Counted from the stretch's first letter, positions 27,103 through 36,644 are shown. The stretch is 64,000 bases of DNA from JADJGC01 sp964617645 (GCA_964617645.1 CAZTYE010000004.1:124001-188000), one strand, 5' to 3'. Program-made: numbers and translations. Notes: generated by a model not told the origin, from the sequence alone.

Positions 27103-27216
27103 ATGGAGACCTCGAATTACACCGTCTTGTTCGCCAATCTCATTATTTGGGCGGGGATTTTTTTGTTCCTGTTCCGCCTCGATAAGAAAATTAAGGATCT
27201 GGAGAAGATGAAATGA
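27103..27216 (+). CDS. ccmD: CcmD-like small membrane protein
   Basis: A 37-residue protein starting METSNYTVLFANLIIW, with one membrane helix and a charged tail (RLDKKIKDLEKMK). Length, topology and position between ccmC and ccmE are those of CcmD, which stabilises CcmC-CcmE contact. Its stop overlaps the ccmE start (ATGA). Confidence 0.88.
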   Translation: METSNYTVLFANLIIWAGIFLFLFRLDKKIKDLEKMK

Positions 27217-27581
27217 AAGTCAAACTGATTCTGGCGGCGGTGATCATCGTGGCCGTGGCGGCGTGGGGGTTTTCATCGTTTACCAGTTCGATGACGTCCT
27301 ACGTCGATTTTAGCGAGGCCCAAAAACGCGGCACACGCGTGCAGGTAATGGGCTCCATCGATCACGACAAGGTCGTGTATGATGAGAACGCGCAGTTGCT
27401 AAGATTCCCGATCACGGATGAGAAAGGTGTCACGATGACCGTCAATTACACCGGCACGATGCCGGGTAATTTTGGCCAGGCGACGCATGCCGTGTGTATC
27501 GGCAAATTTCAGGGCGGCGAATTTATTACTGACCAAATGTTGATCAAGTGTCCTTCCAAGTATCAAGGAGGCGAAGGATGA
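27213..27581 (+). CDS. ccmE: Heme chaperone CcmE, CxxxY variant
   Basis: 122 residues: one N-terminal membrane anchor and a periplasmic beta-barrel (RVQVMGSIDHDKVVY ... AVCIGKFQGGEFITDQMLIKCPSKY). In most bacteria heme is bound covalently by a His in an HxxxY motif; here the motif is Cys113-Pro-Ser-Lys-Tyr117. CxxxY-type CcmE is established in archaea and some deltaproteobacteria, where CcmH is missing. No ccmH lies in this operon. Start and stop both overlap neighbours by 4 nt. Confidence 0.93.
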   Translation: MKVKLILAAVIIVAVAAWGFSSFTSSMTSYVDFSEAQKRGTRVQVMGSIDHDKVVYDENAQLLRFPITDEKGVTMTVNYTGTMPGNFGQATHAVCIGKFQGGEFITDQMLIKCPSKYQGGEG

Positions 27582-29809
27582 TGAGTGTTGCCCTCGGCAA
27601 TACGTTTCTTGCGATCGCTTGTGTATTTGCGGCGATCGCGACTGTCGGCTACGGGCTGACGTTATTCAATCGGGAGGGCATGGTTTCGCTGGCGCGCAAG
27701 TCCTATTACGTGTTCGCCGCTGCGACTATTTTGATGAGCGCGGTGTTGATGGGGCAAATACTCTCGGACAATTTCGCGATTCAGTACGTTCATGACTATT
27801 CTTCCCGCGATCTGGAACTGGGCTTCAAGATCTCGAGTTTCTGGGCCGGACAAACCGGCTCATTTACTTTCTGGCTGCTCTGCATCACCGTCATCGGCAT
27901 CTTTCTCATTCGTAAGGAAACGGCTAATCACTCGGCGGTAATGTTCTTCTACATGTTGGTGATCACTTTCTTCCTGACGCTGCTGGTTGCGCGTTCGCCG
28001 TTTCTCACATTCCCGTCTGAAGTTTTGGCGCGGCTACCCGGTGGTGTGCCGCCGGACGGCCAGGGCCTAAACCCGCTGTTGCAGAATTACTGGATGGTGA
28101 TTCATCCGCCGATCGTGTTTGTCGGTTTCTCCTTGTTGGCCGTGCCGTTCGCTTATGCGCTCGGCGCGCTGGCGCGGAACAACTACACCGATTGGGTTAA
28201 GAACTCGTTCCCTTGGACGGCGATTTCGTCTTTCTTTCTGGGCACTGGAATCTTCCTCGGCGGCTATTGGGCGTACGAGACGCTCGGGTGGGGTGGATAT
28301 TGGGCTTGGGATCCGGTGGAAAACACATCTTTGATTCCTTGGCTTCTGAACCTGGCGTTGATGCATGGGCTGCTCATTGAACGGAATAAGGGCGTATTCC
28401 GCCGCTCGAATCTCGTGCTGGCGATTTTCGCGTTCCTCCTCGTCGTTTATGGCACGTTCCTGACACGTTCCGGCGTGCTGCAGGACTTCTCGGTGCATTC
28501 GTTTACCGATCTCGGTATCTCCGGCTATCTCGTCTTCTTCATGTTGTTCTTCTTGTGTTTGGGGACGATCTTGCTGATGGTTCGCGCGCGTTCGGCACGA
28601 ACCGGAATGGGAATCAAAGATCCGTATTCAGTGGACTTCGCGATCGCGGTCGGGATTTTCTTCCTGACCCTGCTGGCCGTATTGACACTCGTGGGCACAT
28701 CGGCGCCGCTGATTACACGCGTCTTTGCGGAGCCGGCCGCTGTATCGCCCGAGTTTTATAACAAGACGACGCTACCGATGGCGGTGATCATTGCGCTGCT
28801 CGCGGGACTGTCGCCGTTTTTGGTGGCTAAGGATCGGTCGCTGTCGGCGGTGATGAAGCGCCTTTGGCCGGCACTGGTGGCATCACTGGCGTGTACTGTT
28901 CTGTCGCTGCTGCTCGGAGTGACGCAAGTCATGTACTTGCTCATGATCTTCATGTCGTTGTTCGCGCTGTTCGGAAACATCTGGATCGTGTTCTTGCAGC
29001 CGAATCCGGTCGGGCTGCGCATCGGCGGATTCATGACACACATGGGCTTCGGCGTCTTGATGGTCGGTATCGTCGTGTCATCGGCATTCGCACAGACGGA
29101 CAAAGTCAATCTCTACACCAACGATCAGGCCGTGCCATCTTTCGGCTACAACATCAAATACAAGGGCATGGGCGGCGATTTGACCAACAAAGACAACCCG
29201 GTCTGGCTTGAGGTTCAAGACGGACATGAGAGTTGGAAAGCCGACCCCAAGATGTTCATCGCGCAGGAGAATCAAGGCCTGATGCGCAAACCCTACATCC
29301 GCAAGTTCCTTCTCTATGACCTTTATCTGTCGCCACAGGAACATCGCACCATGGGTGATGGCGATAAGGTCACGCTCAGCAAAGGTGAAGAGAAAAAGAT
29401 TGGTGAATATGGTGTGCGCTTCAAGCAGTTCGATCTGGGTGATCATGCTGACGCCAGCACCATGCAGGTCGGCGCGGTTCTCGAGGTCACCGGCAACGGC
29501 AAGACCGAGACCGTTGTGCCGCGGATGGCGTTCTCGCAGACCGGCCGCCAGTACATGGAAGCCAAAATGCCGGACGGCAACGGCAGCATCATGCTTCAGG
29601 ATATCCAAGCCGACGCCGGTATGGTTTCGCTGAAGTTTTCCGGCGTACCGGGTATGGACATTGTCGATTTGTTGGTGTTGGAAGTGTCGAAAAAACCGTT
29701 GATCAATCTGGTTTGGTTGGGTGTCGTAATGATTTGCGCGGGCACGTTTGTTTCGTTCGTGCGGCGCCGCAAACTGCAATTTGCGCAGGCGGCCGCGCAA
29801 GTCGATTAG
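27578..29809 (+). CDS. ccmF: Cytochrome c heme lyase subunit CcmF
   Basis: 743 residues from ATG 27578, with AAGGAGG at 6 nt and overlap with ccmE. The WWD heme-handling segment is GWGGYWAWDPVENTSLIPWL (about residue 245), flanked by His in VIHPPIVF and others. About 15 membrane helices and a periplasmic region of some 180 residues near the C-terminus before a last helix. It is longer than E. coli CcmF (647). With no CcmH here it probably performs heme attachment with the CxxxY CcmE. Confidence 0.95.
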   Translation: MMSVALGNTFLAIACVFAAIATVGYGLTLFNREGMVSLARKSYYVFAAATILMSAVLMGQILSDNFAIQYVHDYSSRDLELGFKISSFWAGQTGSFTFWLLCITVIGIFLIRKETANHSAVMFFYMLVITFFLTLLVARSPFLTFPSEVLARLPGGVPPDGQGLNPLLQNYWMVIHPPIVFVGFSLLAVPFAYALGALARNNYTDWVKNSFPWTAISSFFLGTGIFLGGYWAYETLGWGGYWAWDPVENTSLIPWLLNLALMHGLLIERNKGVFRRSNLVLAIFAFLLVVYGTFLTRSGVLQDFSVHSFTDLGISGYLVFFMLFFLCLGTILLMVRARSARTGMGIKDPYSVDFAIAVGIFFLTLLAVLTLVGTSAPLITRVFAEPAAVSPEFYNKTTLPMAVIIALLAGLSPFLVAKDRSLSAVMKRLWPALVASLACTVLSLLLGVTQVMYLLMIFMSLFALFGNIWIVFLQPNPVGLRIGGFMTHMGFGVLMVGIVVSSAFAQTDKVNLYTNDQAVPSFGYNIKYKGMGGDLTNKDNPVWLEVQDGHESWKADPKMFIAQENQGLMRKPYIRKFLLYDLYLSPQEHRTMGDGDKVTLSKGEEKKIGEYGVRFKQFDLGDHADASTMQVGAVLEVTGNGKTETVVPRMAFSQTGRQYMEAKMPDGNGSIMLQDIQADAGMVSLKFSGVPGMDIVDLLVLEVSKKPLINLVWLGVVMICAGTFVSFVRRRKLQFAQAAAQVD

Positions 29810-29857
29810 TTTCGATTTCTCAGGACTGGGGAACGATTCCCGGACGCAACAAAAGCC

Positions 29858-29894
29858 GAAGCCATCAAGTCGCACGCTTGATGGCTTCTTTTTT
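29858..29894 (+). terminator. Intrinsic terminator of the ccm operon
   Basis: A perfect 12-bp stem GAAGCCATCAAG / CTTGATGGCTTC with a 7-nt loop followed by six T, 48 nt after the ccmF stop. The converging signal peptidase gene ends 25 nt further on, so the hairpin may act on both strands. Confidence 0.92.
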
Positions 29895-29918
29895 GAGAGC
29901 ACTCGAATCGACCGGGCA

Positions 29919-30647
29919 CTAAGTTAACGCTTGTCCGAGTCGGTCCCACCTGACGCGTTGATTGAAGTGAATGAAGTTGTACCACAAACTTGATGGCCAC
30001 GTGAGCGGGTTGGTCCACTCCCACTTTGGCGCGCCCGGATCCGGCGCCGGCCCCCACGACCAATGGACGACCAGGGCTTTGCCGAGTATGAATCGCTGCG
30101 GCACCGGCCCCCAAAATCGTGAGTCGTACGAGTCGTCGCGATTATCGCCGAGCATGAAAAAGGTATTTGGCGGTACGCGGTACGGCCCAAAAGTGTCGCG
30201 GCGGCGGTCAATGCGCGGATCGGAGTGCTTGCCTTCCGGCCAGTCCTTGATCTCGACCCCATCGACGTACAGCACTTTATCCTTCAGTTCAACGACTTGT
30301 CCGCCGACGGCGATGCAACGCTTGACGTAATTGGTTGACGAATCGACCGGGTACTTGAAAACGACAATGTCACCGGGACGCGGATCGCGCAATCCCTTAA
30401 ACGTGCCGCCAAATATCGGAATGTGGATGTTATAGATAAACTTGTTGGCCAACAAAAAGTCGCCGACGAGGATCGTGTTCTCCATCGAACCCGTCGGCAC
30501 GTTGTAGGCTTCAATTACCGAGTGTTTGATCAACAGCGCGGCAATCAGGGCCAGACCGAACGATTTGATAGTGTTCCAGGTCGCCTGCCAACCTGACTGT
30601 CGCTCCGGCTTGGTCTGCTCGCGTCGCTGGCTTGAAAGCTTCGGCAT
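29919..30647 (-). CDS. lepB: Signal peptidase I (second of a tandem pair)
   Basis: 242 residues from ATG 30647, with TAGGAG upstream. One N-terminal membrane helix, catalytic Ser54 in NVPTGSMENT, catalytic Lys109 in YVKRCIAVGG, and the conserved GDNRDDSYDSRFWG near residue 180. It removes signal peptides on the outer face of the inner membrane. The end of its sister gene lies 8 nt upstream, so they form an operon. The sister protein has the same catalytic residue numbers. Confidence 0.94.
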   Translation of the reverse strand: MPKLSSQRREQTKPERQSGWQATWNTIKSFGLALIAALLIKHSVIEAYNVPTGSMENTILVGDFLLANKFIYNIHIPIFGGTFKGLRDPRPGDIVVFKYPVDSSTNYVKRCIAVGGQVVELKDKVLYVDGVEIKDWPEGKHSDPRIDRRRDTFGPYRVPPNTFFMLGDNRDDSYDSRFWGPVPQRFILGKALVVHWSWGPAPDPGAPKWEWTNPLTWPSSLWYNFIHFNQRVRWDRLGQALT

Positions 30648-30655
30648 TCCCACTC

Positions 30656-31393
30656 CTAACGAATAGCTCTCATCAACCGACTCCAGCGTACGTGCGTCGG
30701 AGTCAGGTAGAGATAATATGCTGTTCCCCAAATCCACGAAAGCGGATTCCACCATGTAATACGCGGCGCATCGGGATCGGTTTCCCACGACCAGTGAATA
30801 AACAGCGCTCGGCCGAGGATATTTTCGCGCGGCACCGTTCCCCAGAAGCGCGAATCGGAAGAGTTGTCGCGGTTATCGCCCATGAGAAAGTAGTGCCCAG
30901 CCGGAATGGTGATTGGCCCAAAGTTGTCGCGGTAGTAGCCGGTTGACGCCGGAATCATTGTTGAGTCGTTGTGCGCTACATTCGCCGGCTCGGAGCGCGC
31001 GTTGCCGTCGACATACACGACCTTGTTGGCGATACGAATCTCCTGCCCACCGGTAGCAACGATCCGCTTGATGAAACTCTGCCGGCGGTTACTGGGAAAC
31101 CGAAATACGACAACATCGCCGACCTGCGGGTCCCGCAGCGCCGGAAGGCGCCATCCGACCAGCGGAATGCGCGCTCCAAAGGTGACTTTGTCCGCAAGCA
31201 AGAAGTCCCCGACCAAGAGCGTCTTCTCCATTGAGCTGGTAGGGATATTGTAGGCCTCAATCAGCATTTCCTTGATCAGCAATGCCAAAGCAACTGCGAG
31301 CGCCAGCAGACGGAAGTATGCCCAAGCCGATTTCGCAAGGCCGGGCATTGACTTGGGCAGTGTTCTGGCAAACACACTCTTGATGGCGTTCAT
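30656..31393 (-). CDS. lepB: Signal peptidase I (first of a tandem pair)
   Basis: 245 residues from ATG 31393. Catalytic Ser54 (NIPTSSMEKT), Lys109 (FIKRIVATGG) and GDNRDNSSDSRFWG are present, with one N-terminal membrane helix. The two proteins are alike from end to end, indicating a local duplication, but differ in the substrate-binding loops (ARIPLVGWRLPALRDP against IHIPIFGGTFKGLRDP). Specialisation for different exported proteins is possible. Confidence 0.93.
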   Translation of the reverse strand: MNAIKSVFARTLPKSMPGLAKSAWAYFRLLALAVALALLIKEMLIEAYNIPTSSMEKTLLVGDFLLADKVTFGARIPLVGWRLPALRDPQVGDVVVFRFPSNRRQSFIKRIVATGGQEIRIANKVVYVDGNARSEPANVAHNDSTMIPASTGYYRDNFGPITIPAGHYFLMGDNRDNSSDSRFWGTVPRENILGRALFIHWSWETDPDAPRITWWNPLSWIWGTAYYLYLTPTHVRWSRLMRAIR

Positions 31394-31521
31394 GTTTGCG
31401 ATGATAGCGGCTTGAACACCAGACGGCAACGCTGAAAAGCAGGTCGGAGCTGAGGGCCAAACCTAATTGAACCAAGGGTTTGTCTCGTCGGTGGTCGACG
31501 CCAGCGGCTTCCGATCCCGGC

Positions 31522-31550
31522 TTGACAAGCAGCCTGAGTTTGGCTAATTT
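31522..31550 (+). promoter_or_regulatory. Candidate promoter of the surface-polysaccharide operon
   Basis: A perfect TTGACA (31522-31527) with a 17-nt spacer leads to TAATTT (31545-31550), about 28 nt before the aminotransferase start codon. The -10 box is weak. Confidence 0.5.
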
Positions 31551-31578
31551 AATTATTCTTGGTTCGTTAGGAGACTCT

Positions 31579-32679
31579 ATGCAAGTTCCGTTTCTTGATC
31601 TAAAAGCCCAATATCAGTCCATAAAAAGTGAAATCGACCCCGCCATGCAATCGGTGTGCGCCGACGCGGCCTTTGTTCTCGGCAAGTATGTGTATGACTT
31701 CGAGAAGGAGTTCGCCAAGTACTGCGGCGCGGCGGATTGTATCGCCGTCGATACCGGCACTACAGCTCTGCATTTGGCGATGCTGGCGCTCGACATCGGG
31801 GTTGGCGACGAAGTTATAACCGCCGCCAATACTTTCATCGCAACCTGCGAAGCAATCAGCTACACCGGCGCACGGCCAGTCTTGGTCGATTGCGACGAAA
31901 AGACCTACAATCTTGATCCAACCAAGCTGGAGGCAAGGATAACTTCCCGCACCAAAGCGATCATCCCGGTGCATTTATATGGCCAGCCGGCTGATATGGA
32001 TCCGATACTCGCGATTGCCAAGAAGCACAATATTCCGGTGATTGAAGATTCTGCACAGGGTCACGGCGCAACCTACAAGGGTCGTCCTACCGGCAGCATG
32101 GGCGTGATGGCCTGTTTCTCGTTCTATCCGGGAAAGAACTTGGGCGCCTACGGTGAGGGCGGCGCGATTACAACTTCAAATGCCGACTTGGCGGCCAAAA
32201 TCCGCAAACTTCGCGATCACGGTTCGAACAAAAAGTACTACCATGATGTTGTCGGCTACAACTACCGCATGGAGGGCATTCAGGGGGCAGTGCTCAGTGT
32301 TAAGCTCAAGCATCTCGACAAGTGGAACGCCGCGCGCCGCAAGAACGCCGAACTGTACCGCAAGTACCTTAGTGACTTCAGCGCGGTTGTTCTGCCGACT
32401 GAGCACTCGGACTGTAAATCGGTGTATCATCTCTATGTCGTACGCCATGCGCGTCGGGACGATCTGATCGCGTTTCTCGGGCAGAACGGAATCGGCGCCC
32501 TGATCCATTACCCGATTCCCGTGCATCTGCAGCAGGCGTACCAACATCTGGCAATCGCCGCAGGCGAGTATCCGGTTACCGAGAAAGTCACCCGCGAAAT
32601 CCTCAGCCTGCCGATGTTTCCGGAGTTGACGGAGGAGCAGATTCGCTACACTGCCGCCAAGATCAAAGAGTTCAAATAG
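31579..32679 (+). CDS. DegT/DnrJ/EryC1/StrS family PLP-dependent sugar aminotransferase
   Basis: 366 residues from ATG 31579 with TTAGGAG upstream. The family's pyridoxal-phosphate residues are visible: Asp157 in IEDSAQGHGA and Lys186 in FYPGKNLGAYGEGG. These enzymes transaminate keto-sugar nucleotides for surface polysaccharides. It opens a set of glycan genes on the same strand. Confidence 0.93.
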   Translation: MQVPFLDLKAQYQSIKSEIDPAMQSVCADAAFVLGKYVYDFEKEFAKYCGAADCIAVDTGTTALHLAMLALDIGVGDEVITAANTFIATCEAISYTGARPVLVDCDEKTYNLDPTKLEARITSRTKAIIPVHLYGQPADMDPILAIAKKHNIPVIEDSAQGHGATYKGRPTGSMGVMACFSFYPGKNLGAYGEGGAITTSNADLAAKIRKLRDHGSNKKYYHDVVGYNYRMEGIQGAVLSVKLKHLDKWNAARRKNAELYRKYLSDFSAVVLPTEHSDCKSVYHLYVVRHARRDDLIAFLGQNGIGALIHYPIPVHLQQAYQHLAIAAGEYPVTEKVTREILSLPMFPELTEEQIRYTAAKIKEFK

Positions 32680-32689
32680 GGCACAAAGA

Positions 32690-34873
32690 TTGCGGGAACT
32701 AATTCGGAAAATTGATGCCGCGGTATCGGGGAGGGGCTTCTTCCCGATCCTCGGCATCGTTATTTTGGCCGGCCTGATTTTGCGGGTTCTGTTCCTGAGC
32801 GCCGATGCGCCGTCGGGTTTCACGCGCTCGCAGGACTTCTCCACTGACCCCTTTCAGTACGTCTACTTCGCCAAGAACTCAGTCGAGGTCGGTGATTCCA
32901 ATCCATACGACGACCCCCGCTTCACCGGCTGGGAGAAGTCGACCATGAATCTCGTTTCGTGGCTGACGTTTAACGTCATCGGCACGGGTCGAGCCGAAGG
33001 AAATGCCGTTGCCGTGATCTTCAATCTGGCGTCGATCTTGTTATTGGCGCTGGCGATCCGGCGATTCGGCTCGCCGCTGGCGGCAATCATCTTTGCGATC
33101 ATCGCCAGTTTCGACTACGCGCTTCTTTGGTTCGCGCGCACGCCATTCTTGGAAGCCGCCCAGAATTTTTGGCTGTGCGCAGCCGTCTACTTCTTTGCGC
33201 TGGCGCAGAAGCGTCCGACGCACTTCGTCTTCGCGGGCATCGCCTGCGGCGCCGCCGCCTTTTTCGGCAAGATGATCGCCCTGTTCATGCTCGGCGCATT
33301 CGGGCTGCTGGCCATCGCGCAATGGCTGAGCCTCGAAGACCGCAAGCCGATTATCCAAGGCGGAGTTCGATTCGCAATCGGATTCGCGATTGCGGCATTG
33401 GCGTGGCTGTTCTACATCTATCTCCCGTCGCGCGGCGAACTCGGCGGCTATTTGGCGGAACAGGCGTTGGGGCTGTACGGCGCTCCCAAGGCGCTGGAAT
33501 CGCCAAACCAGTTCGTTTGGTATCTGGTCACGCTGCTCTTCGACCAGCTCTACTTCTTCCGCACGCCGATTGTGACGCTGCTGGCATTCGTCGCCGGTGC
33601 GGGTATTCTGCGCCAGCTCGCGGCACGAAACGGCAAGTACGTGCTGGGCCGTGTCGACCCCGGATGGCTCTTGATCTTTTTCTGGTTTGCCGTCGGTTAT
33701 CTGTCGCTTTTCCCGTGGAATTACCGGCCGCTGCGTTATCAGACGACGCTCATGTTTCCGGCGATGGCGCTCGCGGCTCTGGCTCTGGAAAAGTTGCTGA
33801 TCTGGGCAAGGCGCGAAAGAGCCAGTGGCAAGAAGTCAGCCGCCCCGGAATACAGAGTCGCCTTGATCGCCGCCTTCTGGGGATTATGGTTGCTTCCGGC
33901 TCTGGCCCTAATCGTGATGTCGGTTGGCGGAAGTGTCGGCAGCGACCTGTACCAGTCGATCAAGAGCTCGGCATTTGTGGCCGGTCTGGCCATGGCCGGC
34001 GCCGGCGCACTTCTGGGGCTACTGGTTAACGCCGTTGCCGCGACATTCAATCGCCAAGCAGTCCTCGGTGGCGCGATCGGACTGACCGTTCTTGCCGTAA
34101 TGGTGGTCTGGGGTGTCACGCAATTCGTCATTTGGAGCGGCGAGCGCCAATACAGCCTGATCACGGCCGATCGCGATTTGGGAGTAGTGCTGAACCCCGG
34201 TGCGGTGATCTCCGGTTCTTATGCGACCGCCTTCACGCAGGAGAATCGATGGGGATGCATTCCCCACATGTTTGGCGTTGTGCGCGTCGATCAGGACTTC
34301 TTTCGCAAATTCCCGATCACCCATCTCGCCATCGATGAAGGCAACGAGCAGCGCGCGCGTCAGGATTACCCCGATGTCATGAACAAGGCGCAGTTCGTGA
34401 CCCGGTATCTCGTGCGCGGCATCAATGATCGCGCTCCGTTGGTGGTTCGCATCTTCCGCGTTAGTGAGGGTACTCCCAATGCCGACGCAGCGCGCTATCA
34501 GCCGTCCGATTATGAGCGTGCCATGTCGTTCGGCGCTGCCGGTCAAAATGATTCCGCGCAGTTCATGCTGCAGCGGTTTCTGGGCGCGCATCCCGAGAAT
34601 TACTCGGCCAACTTGACGGCCGGCGACGCGCTGCACAGCGGCCAGCAACTGGAAGCCGCTCGCGACGCCTACGCCGCCGTCCAACGTTTCTCACCGGGTG
34701 ACCCGTTAAGTGCCTACAATTTGGGCACGATCTACATGTCACTCGCCGCCAGCCACCAGCAGTCAACTTTTTTCGACTCGGCGCTGGTTTATTTCAAGGC
34801 CGCTCGTCCCGCATTCGGACGCGACCAGCGGCTCCTGGATTACATCCAACAACTGGAAAGACGTAAATCATGA
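32690..34873 (+). CDS. GT-C-type integral membrane glycosyltransferase with C-terminal TPR-like domain
   Basis: 727 residues from TTG 32690; no strong ribosome site is seen. About 10-12 membrane helices in the first 500 residues follow the ArnT/PMT pattern with an acidic first loop (RSQDFSTDPFQYVYFAKN) and a helix-edge ARTPFLEAAQNF. The last 150 residues are soluble and look like TPR repeats (NYSANLTAGDALHSGQ ... DPLSAYNLGTIYMSLA). Such proteins move a sugar from a polyprenyl phosphate donor on the outer face of the inner membrane. The next gene, a polyprenyl-phosphate glycosyltransferase-like enzyme, overlaps by 4 nt and could make that donor. Confidence 0.85.
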   Translation: MRELIRKIDAAVSGRGFFPILGIVILAGLILRVLFLSADAPSGFTRSQDFSTDPFQYVYFAKNSVEVGDSNPYDDPRFTGWEKSTMNLVSWLTFNVIGTGRAEGNAVAVIFNLASILLLALAIRRFGSPLAAIIFAIIASFDYALLWFARTPFLEAAQNFWLCAAVYFFALAQKRPTHFVFAGIACGAAAFFGKMIALFMLGAFGLLAIAQWLSLEDRKPIIQGGVRFAIGFAIAALAWLFYIYLPSRGELGGYLAEQALGLYGAPKALESPNQFVWYLVTLLFDQLYFFRTPIVTLLAFVAGAGILRQLAARNGKYVLGRVDPGWLLIFFWFAVGYLSLFPWNYRPLRYQTTLMFPAMALAALALEKLLIWARRERASGKKSAAPEYRVALIAAFWGLWLLPALALIVMSVGGSVGSDLYQSIKSSAFVAGLAMAGAGALLGLLVNAVAATFNRQAVLGGAIGLTVLAVMVVWGVTQFVIWSGERQYSLITADRDLGVVLNPGAVISGSYATAFTQENRWGCIPHMFGVVRVDQDFFRKFPITHLAIDEGNEQRARQDYPDVMNKAQFVTRYLVRGINDRAPLVVRIFRVSEGTPNADAARYQPSDYERAMSFGAAGQNDSAQFMLQRFLGAHPENYSANLTAGDALHSGQQLEAARDAYAAVQRFSPGDPLSAYNLGTIYMSLAASHQQSTFFDSALVYFKAARPAFGRDQRLLDYIQQLERRKS

Positions 34874-36597
34874 ACGGAAGACAAAATCGACGTCCGCGAG
34901 TTTCGGTCGTCATTCCCGCTCACAACGAAGAAGGCAATATCGAGCCGTTGCTCGAAGAGCTGTTCAAAATCAACCCGCTGCTCAGCTATCAAATGGAGGT
35001 CGTTTTTGTTAACGACGGCTCCACGGATCGCACCGAACAAAAGATGTATGAGTCGATGCGGCGCTACTCCTGGGTGAAGGTTGTGCGAAATCGCGTGCGC
35101 CAGGGTCTCACCTCCGCTTTGGCTAAGGGTTTTGCCAATGCGCGCGGTGATATTTTAGTGTTTTGGCCCGCCGACTTACAGTTTCAACCTAAAGACATTC
35201 CGCGCATGGTCGAAGCCATCGAAAACGGCGCCGACATGGTCTGCGGCAAGAAAGTCGGACGATACGGAAAATGGATGGTGTCTTGGATTTACAATCTCAT
35301 GACGCGGATTCTCTTTCCGAAACTGAAAGTTACCGACATGAACTCGGTGAAGGCGTTTACGCGCGAGGTTTACAACGAATTCCCGAGTTTGCGTGAGGGC
35401 TGGCATCGCTATCTTGCGGTGTTCGCGGCCGCCAAGGACTTCGTCGTCCGCGAAGTTCCGGTGCAATTGCACAAGCGACATTCGGGCAAGAGCAAGTTCT
35501 CGAGCAAGTCGCGAATCATGAAGGGCTTCACCGATCTGATCGCTGTGAAGTTCCAGGTTTCCGTGTTTGGCGATCCGATGAATCTTTTCGGCAAGGTGTC
35601 ATTATTGTTCTTTCTGCTCGGACTGGGATTCGCAGCAGCCTGGATCGTCGATCACTTCGTGTATCCGCCCGGGATTCGGACCTGGATTTACGGCTTCATT
35701 TTCTGCGAATTGGCCGCCCTGCTGACTTTTGTCATGGGAATCATCACAGAATCGTTGGTTTATCTCCGTGATGCGCTCACGGACGTGCGGGCGCAGAACC
35801 AGAAGATCATTGCCGATTTGAGTCGCGGCGGCCGCGGTCCTCGCCCGACGGATGCCGAGGAAGAGTCTCGTGGCGAGCTGTTCGAGCGCGAGGAGCGACG
35901 CGAACGCACGGATCGCTTTGATCGCCCGGATCGTCGCGAGCGCGCCGAACGCCCGGAACGTAACGACCGACCTGAGCGCGGCGATCGCCGAGATCGTCCG
36001 GAGCGGCGCGGGCGGGAGAATTTCCGCGAGAATCGTAACCGCGATCGCGAAGCAGAGCGGCCGCGTGATTTGGAGACGGCCAACCTGTCCGCTGAGCCAA
36101 CGGCCATGCCCGAGCGTGAACCGCGTCGACCCGAGTCCCGCGGCGACCGCCGTCGTCCCGATCGACGCGAGCGATTCCAGCGCGACCGTACACCCAATAA
36201 GCCGGACGAGGAGCGACCGCAGACGATGGGGGACGAGCCAGCGGCCCCGGCGGCTCCGCCTGAGGCCGTGGTCATGGACCAACCTGCGGTTGTCACGGAA
36301 ACTCCAAGACCGATAGCCGAGCCGGGCCTCTTCTCCGAAAATCCAGCGCCGGAGACATTTTCCGATAGTGGAAGCTTTCAGCGCCGCACGGGGAGGAGAA
36401 TGCGCCGCGTGCATCCGACGCGCACCGCTCCAGCAGCCAGCGAAAGCACCGTTACGCCGGAGCAGAACGCACCGGCCTCGCCAACGAACGGTGACGTCCC
36501 AGAACGACCGCTGACGCTCAAGGTCCGCGAACTTCCGCCTTCAACGGAAACTGAAAGCGGCGGCAACGATCAGAGCGACACCGAGCGCGGCGTGTGA
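34870..36597 (+). CDS. GT2 polyprenyl-phosphate sugar transferase with long Arg/Glu/Asp-rich tail
   Basis: 575 residues. Residues 1-240 are a DPM1/GtrB-like GT-A domain: VSVVIPAHNEEGNIEPLL, VVFVNDGSTDRT, FWPADLQFQP. Two membrane helices follow (about 240-300), as in GtrB-like enzymes. The remaining 270 residues are unusual: about residues 330-450 are a charged repeat-like stretch of RRER, RPER, RDRPE units, then a Pro/Ala/Glu-rich segment. The tail is low in complexity and may bind nucleic acid, phospholipid heads or partner proteins. It is read in frame with its own codon pattern and is not a sequencing shift. ATG 34870 overlaps the previous stop. Confidence 0.87.
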   Translation: MNGRQNRRPRVSVVIPAHNEEGNIEPLLEELFKINPLLSYQMEVVFVNDGSTDRTEQKMYESMRRYSWVKVVRNRVRQGLTSALAKGFANARGDILVFWPADLQFQPKDIPRMVEAIENGADMVCGKKVGRYGKWMVSWIYNLMTRILFPKLKVTDMNSVKAFTREVYNEFPSLREGWHRYLAVFAAAKDFVVREVPVQLHKRHSGKSKFSSKSRIMKGFTDLIAVKFQVSVFGDPMNLFGKVSLLFFLLGLGFAAAWIVDHFVYPPGIRTWIYGFIFCELAALLTFVMGIITESLVYLRDALTDVRAQNQKIIADLSRGGRGPRPTDAEEESRGELFEREERRERTDRFDRPDRRERAERPERNDRPERGDRRDRPERRGRENFRENRNRDREAERPRDLETANLSAEPTAMPEREPRRPESRGDRRRPDRRERFQRDRTPNKPDEERPQTMGDEPAAPAAPPEAVVMDQPAVVTETPRPIAEPGLFSENPAPETFSDSGSFQRRTGRRMRRVHPTRTAPAASESTVTPEQNAPASPTNGDVPERPLTLKVRELPPSTETESGGNDQSDTERGV

Positions 36598-36644
36598 CGA
36601 CAATGTAGTGCCCAATCACGGGTGCTCGGACTGGTAGCGTAACG

